Shown here piece after piece: positions 21,817 to 22,798 of a DNA stretch of 22,798 nucleotides. Position 1 is the first letter of the stretch; every line of letters starts with the position of its first letter. The notes under the pieces are model-generated. The model made no database searches and was not told the DNA's origin. It was given only the letters and a program-made list of their open reading frames with translations. The translations under genes and the position numbers were made by a program. The DNA is from Spirochaetaceae bacterium (GTDB lineage Bacteria; Spirochaetota; Spirochaetia; DSM-2461), in the NCBI GenBank assembly GCA_016342385.1, contig JAEINM010000012.1, forward strand, positions 1 through 22,798. Reading direction: 5' to 3'.

Positions 21817-22524
21817 CTATATACCCAGATAAGCCTTTTTCACGTTTTCATCATTTAACAATACCGAAGCATCATTAGTCATGGTGATTCGTCCGTTTTC
21901 AAGAACATACCCTCTATGAGCAATTTTCAGAGCCATGTAGGCATTCTGTTCAACCAGAAAAACAGTTGTGTTGTTTTCTTTGTTCACCCTTTTGATTATT
22001 TCAAATATCTGCTGCACAAAAATCGGTGCAAGTCCCAGAGAGGGTTCATCGAGGAGAAGCAGCTTCGGTCTAGCCATCAGGGCACGGGATATTGCGAGCA
22101 TTTGCTGCTCTCCACCACTTAGAGTTCCACCCTGCTGGTTTTTCCGCTCTGCAAGACGGGGGAACAGTTCAAACATATAATCCAGATCCTGTTTGATGAC
22201 AGCTTTATCTTTTCTTAAGAAAGAACCCATATCCAGATTCTCCTGAACTGTCAGCTGAGGGAATATTCTTCTCCCCTCGGGAACCTGGGAAACCCCCATG
22301 GCGACAATCTCATCGGGATTCTTATTGGTTATGTCATTTTCAAGGAACTCAATTGAACCGGATCTCACCGGGACAACTCCGGATAATGACATAAGAGTGG
22401 TTGATTTACCGGCACCATTAGCTCCGATTAATGTAATAATCTCCCCTTCTGCCACATCAATCGATATATCTTTCAGGGCTTGAATATTGCCGTAAAATGT
22501 CTGTATATTTTTAATTTTAAGCAT
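21817..22524 (-). CDS. livF: Branched-chain amino acid ABC transporter ATP-binding protein LivF
   Basis: This 235-residue ATPase has Walker A GANGAGKST, ISQ-type GVSQVPEGRRIFPQLTV (a LivF hallmark), signature LSGGEQQML, Walker B LLLLDEPSLGLAP and the switch region VFLVEQNA. Length and motifs match LivF exactly. The ATG at 22524 overlaps the end of livG by 8 bases, with GGAGAAG upstream. It works with LivG and two permeases, presumably encoded beyond the window, to import branched-chain amino acids or related compounds. Substrate is assigned by family only. Confidence 0.93.
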   Translation of the reverse strand: MLKIKNIQTFYGNIQALKDISIDVAEGEIITLIGANGAGKSTTLMSLSGVVPVRSGSIEFLENDITNKNPDEIVAMGVSQVPEGRRIFPQLTVQENLDMGSFLRKDKAVIKQDLDYMFELFPRLAERKNQQGGTLSGGEQQMLAISRALMARPKLLLLDEPSLGLAPIFVQQIFEIIKRVNKENNTTVFLVEQNAYMALKIAHRGYVLENGRITMTNDASVLLNDENVKKAYLGI

Positions 22525-22798
22525 CTATATCTTCTCCAAGGTATGCCTTTATGACTTCTTTATTGTTTTTGATCTCTTCCGGTTTTCCTGCTGCTATCAG
22601 TTTTCCGTAATCAACGACATAGATTCTTTCAGATAAATTCATAACAAGGCTCATATCATGTTCAATAAGAAGTATGGAAATATTTTCCTCATCTCTGATC
22701 CGTAAAATAAGATCTACCAGATCTTTGGTTTCCTGAGGATTCATTCCGGCTGCCGGTTCATCGAGCAATAAGAGAAATGGATCCGTTCCCATTGCACG
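22517..22798 (-). CDS. livG: Branched-chain amino acid ABC transporter ATP-binding protein LivG (partial, N-terminus beyond window)
   Basis: The last 93 residues of an ATPase are visible, entering from the window edge as RAMGTDPFLLLLDEPAAGMNP. Walker B plus the AAGMNP motif is typical of LivG. The switch histidine in ILLIEHDMSLVM and the C-terminal GKPEEIKNNKEVIKAYLGE also fit LivG. The Walker A and signature parts lie outside. The frame is open to the edge; the Met at 22792 is internal, not a start. It overlaps livF by 8 bases. Confidence 0.92.
   Translation of the reverse strand, partial: RAMGTDPFLLLLDEPAAGMNPQETKDLVDLILRIRDEENISILLIEHDMSLVMNLSERIYVVDYGKLIAAGKPEEIKNNKEVIKAYLGEDIDA

Overview
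The window looks like chromosomal DNA of a low-GC, Gram-negative-type bacterium, most likely a free-living spirochaete. That placement is an inference from the mix of genes (GldG/DUF4340 ABC export operon, CheY-CheC-GGDEF operon, stand-alone RRM protein, membrane class III cyclase, Trp-type and Liv-type ABC importers). No rRNA or other marker fixes it. Genes are densely packed with strong AGGAG-type ribosome sites. I see no phage, transposase, tRNA, rRNA or CRISPR array.

Layout. 1-4563 (minus): four-gene operon for an ABC-2 transporter (ATPase, permease, GldG-like protein, DUF4340 protein cut by the window edge). 4727-5554 (plus): Fpg/Nei-like DNA glycosylase without the usual N-terminal proline. 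5551-7496 (minus): overlapping operon of CheY-like receiver, CheC-like phosphatase and PAS-GGDEF diguanylate cyclase. 7649-8144 (minus): two related small acidic proteins. 8810-10000 (plus): ornithine decarboxylase with a long structured leader. 10078-10350 (minus): RRM RNA-binding protein. 10832-11706 (plus): MarR regulator, then ribosomal protein S21. 11962-12192 (minus): third small acidic protein. 12547-13862: divergent parvulin PpiC and NADH pyrophosphatase NudC around a perfect dyad. 13912-15957 (minus): hypoxanthine phosphoribosyltransferase, then a MATE transporter. 16054-17144 (plus): OsmC-like protein and a histidine phosphatase. 17147-19823 (minus): three-gene ABC importer of the TrpXYZ type. 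19958-21775 (plus): membrane adenylate/guanylate cyclase. 21817-22798 (minus): LivF and partial LivG.

The most unusual part is 7.6-12.5 kb. A 166-bp element occurs twice (8279-8444 and 12332-12497), colinear without gaps and identical at 144 of 166 positions. Each copy lies upstream of, and in the same orientation as, one of two small proteins that share about 65% identity. Read on the minus strand, each copy starts with a TTGACA-17-TANATA promoter. It then encodes an RNA with an invariant stem, a possible loop-to-AGGAG pseudoknot kept by a G-U substitution, and a hairpin with one compensatory change. The predicted transcripts run 261-266 nt before the start codon in both copies. I recognise neither the RNA nor the protein family, and I propose them together as a regulatory-leader/small-protein module.
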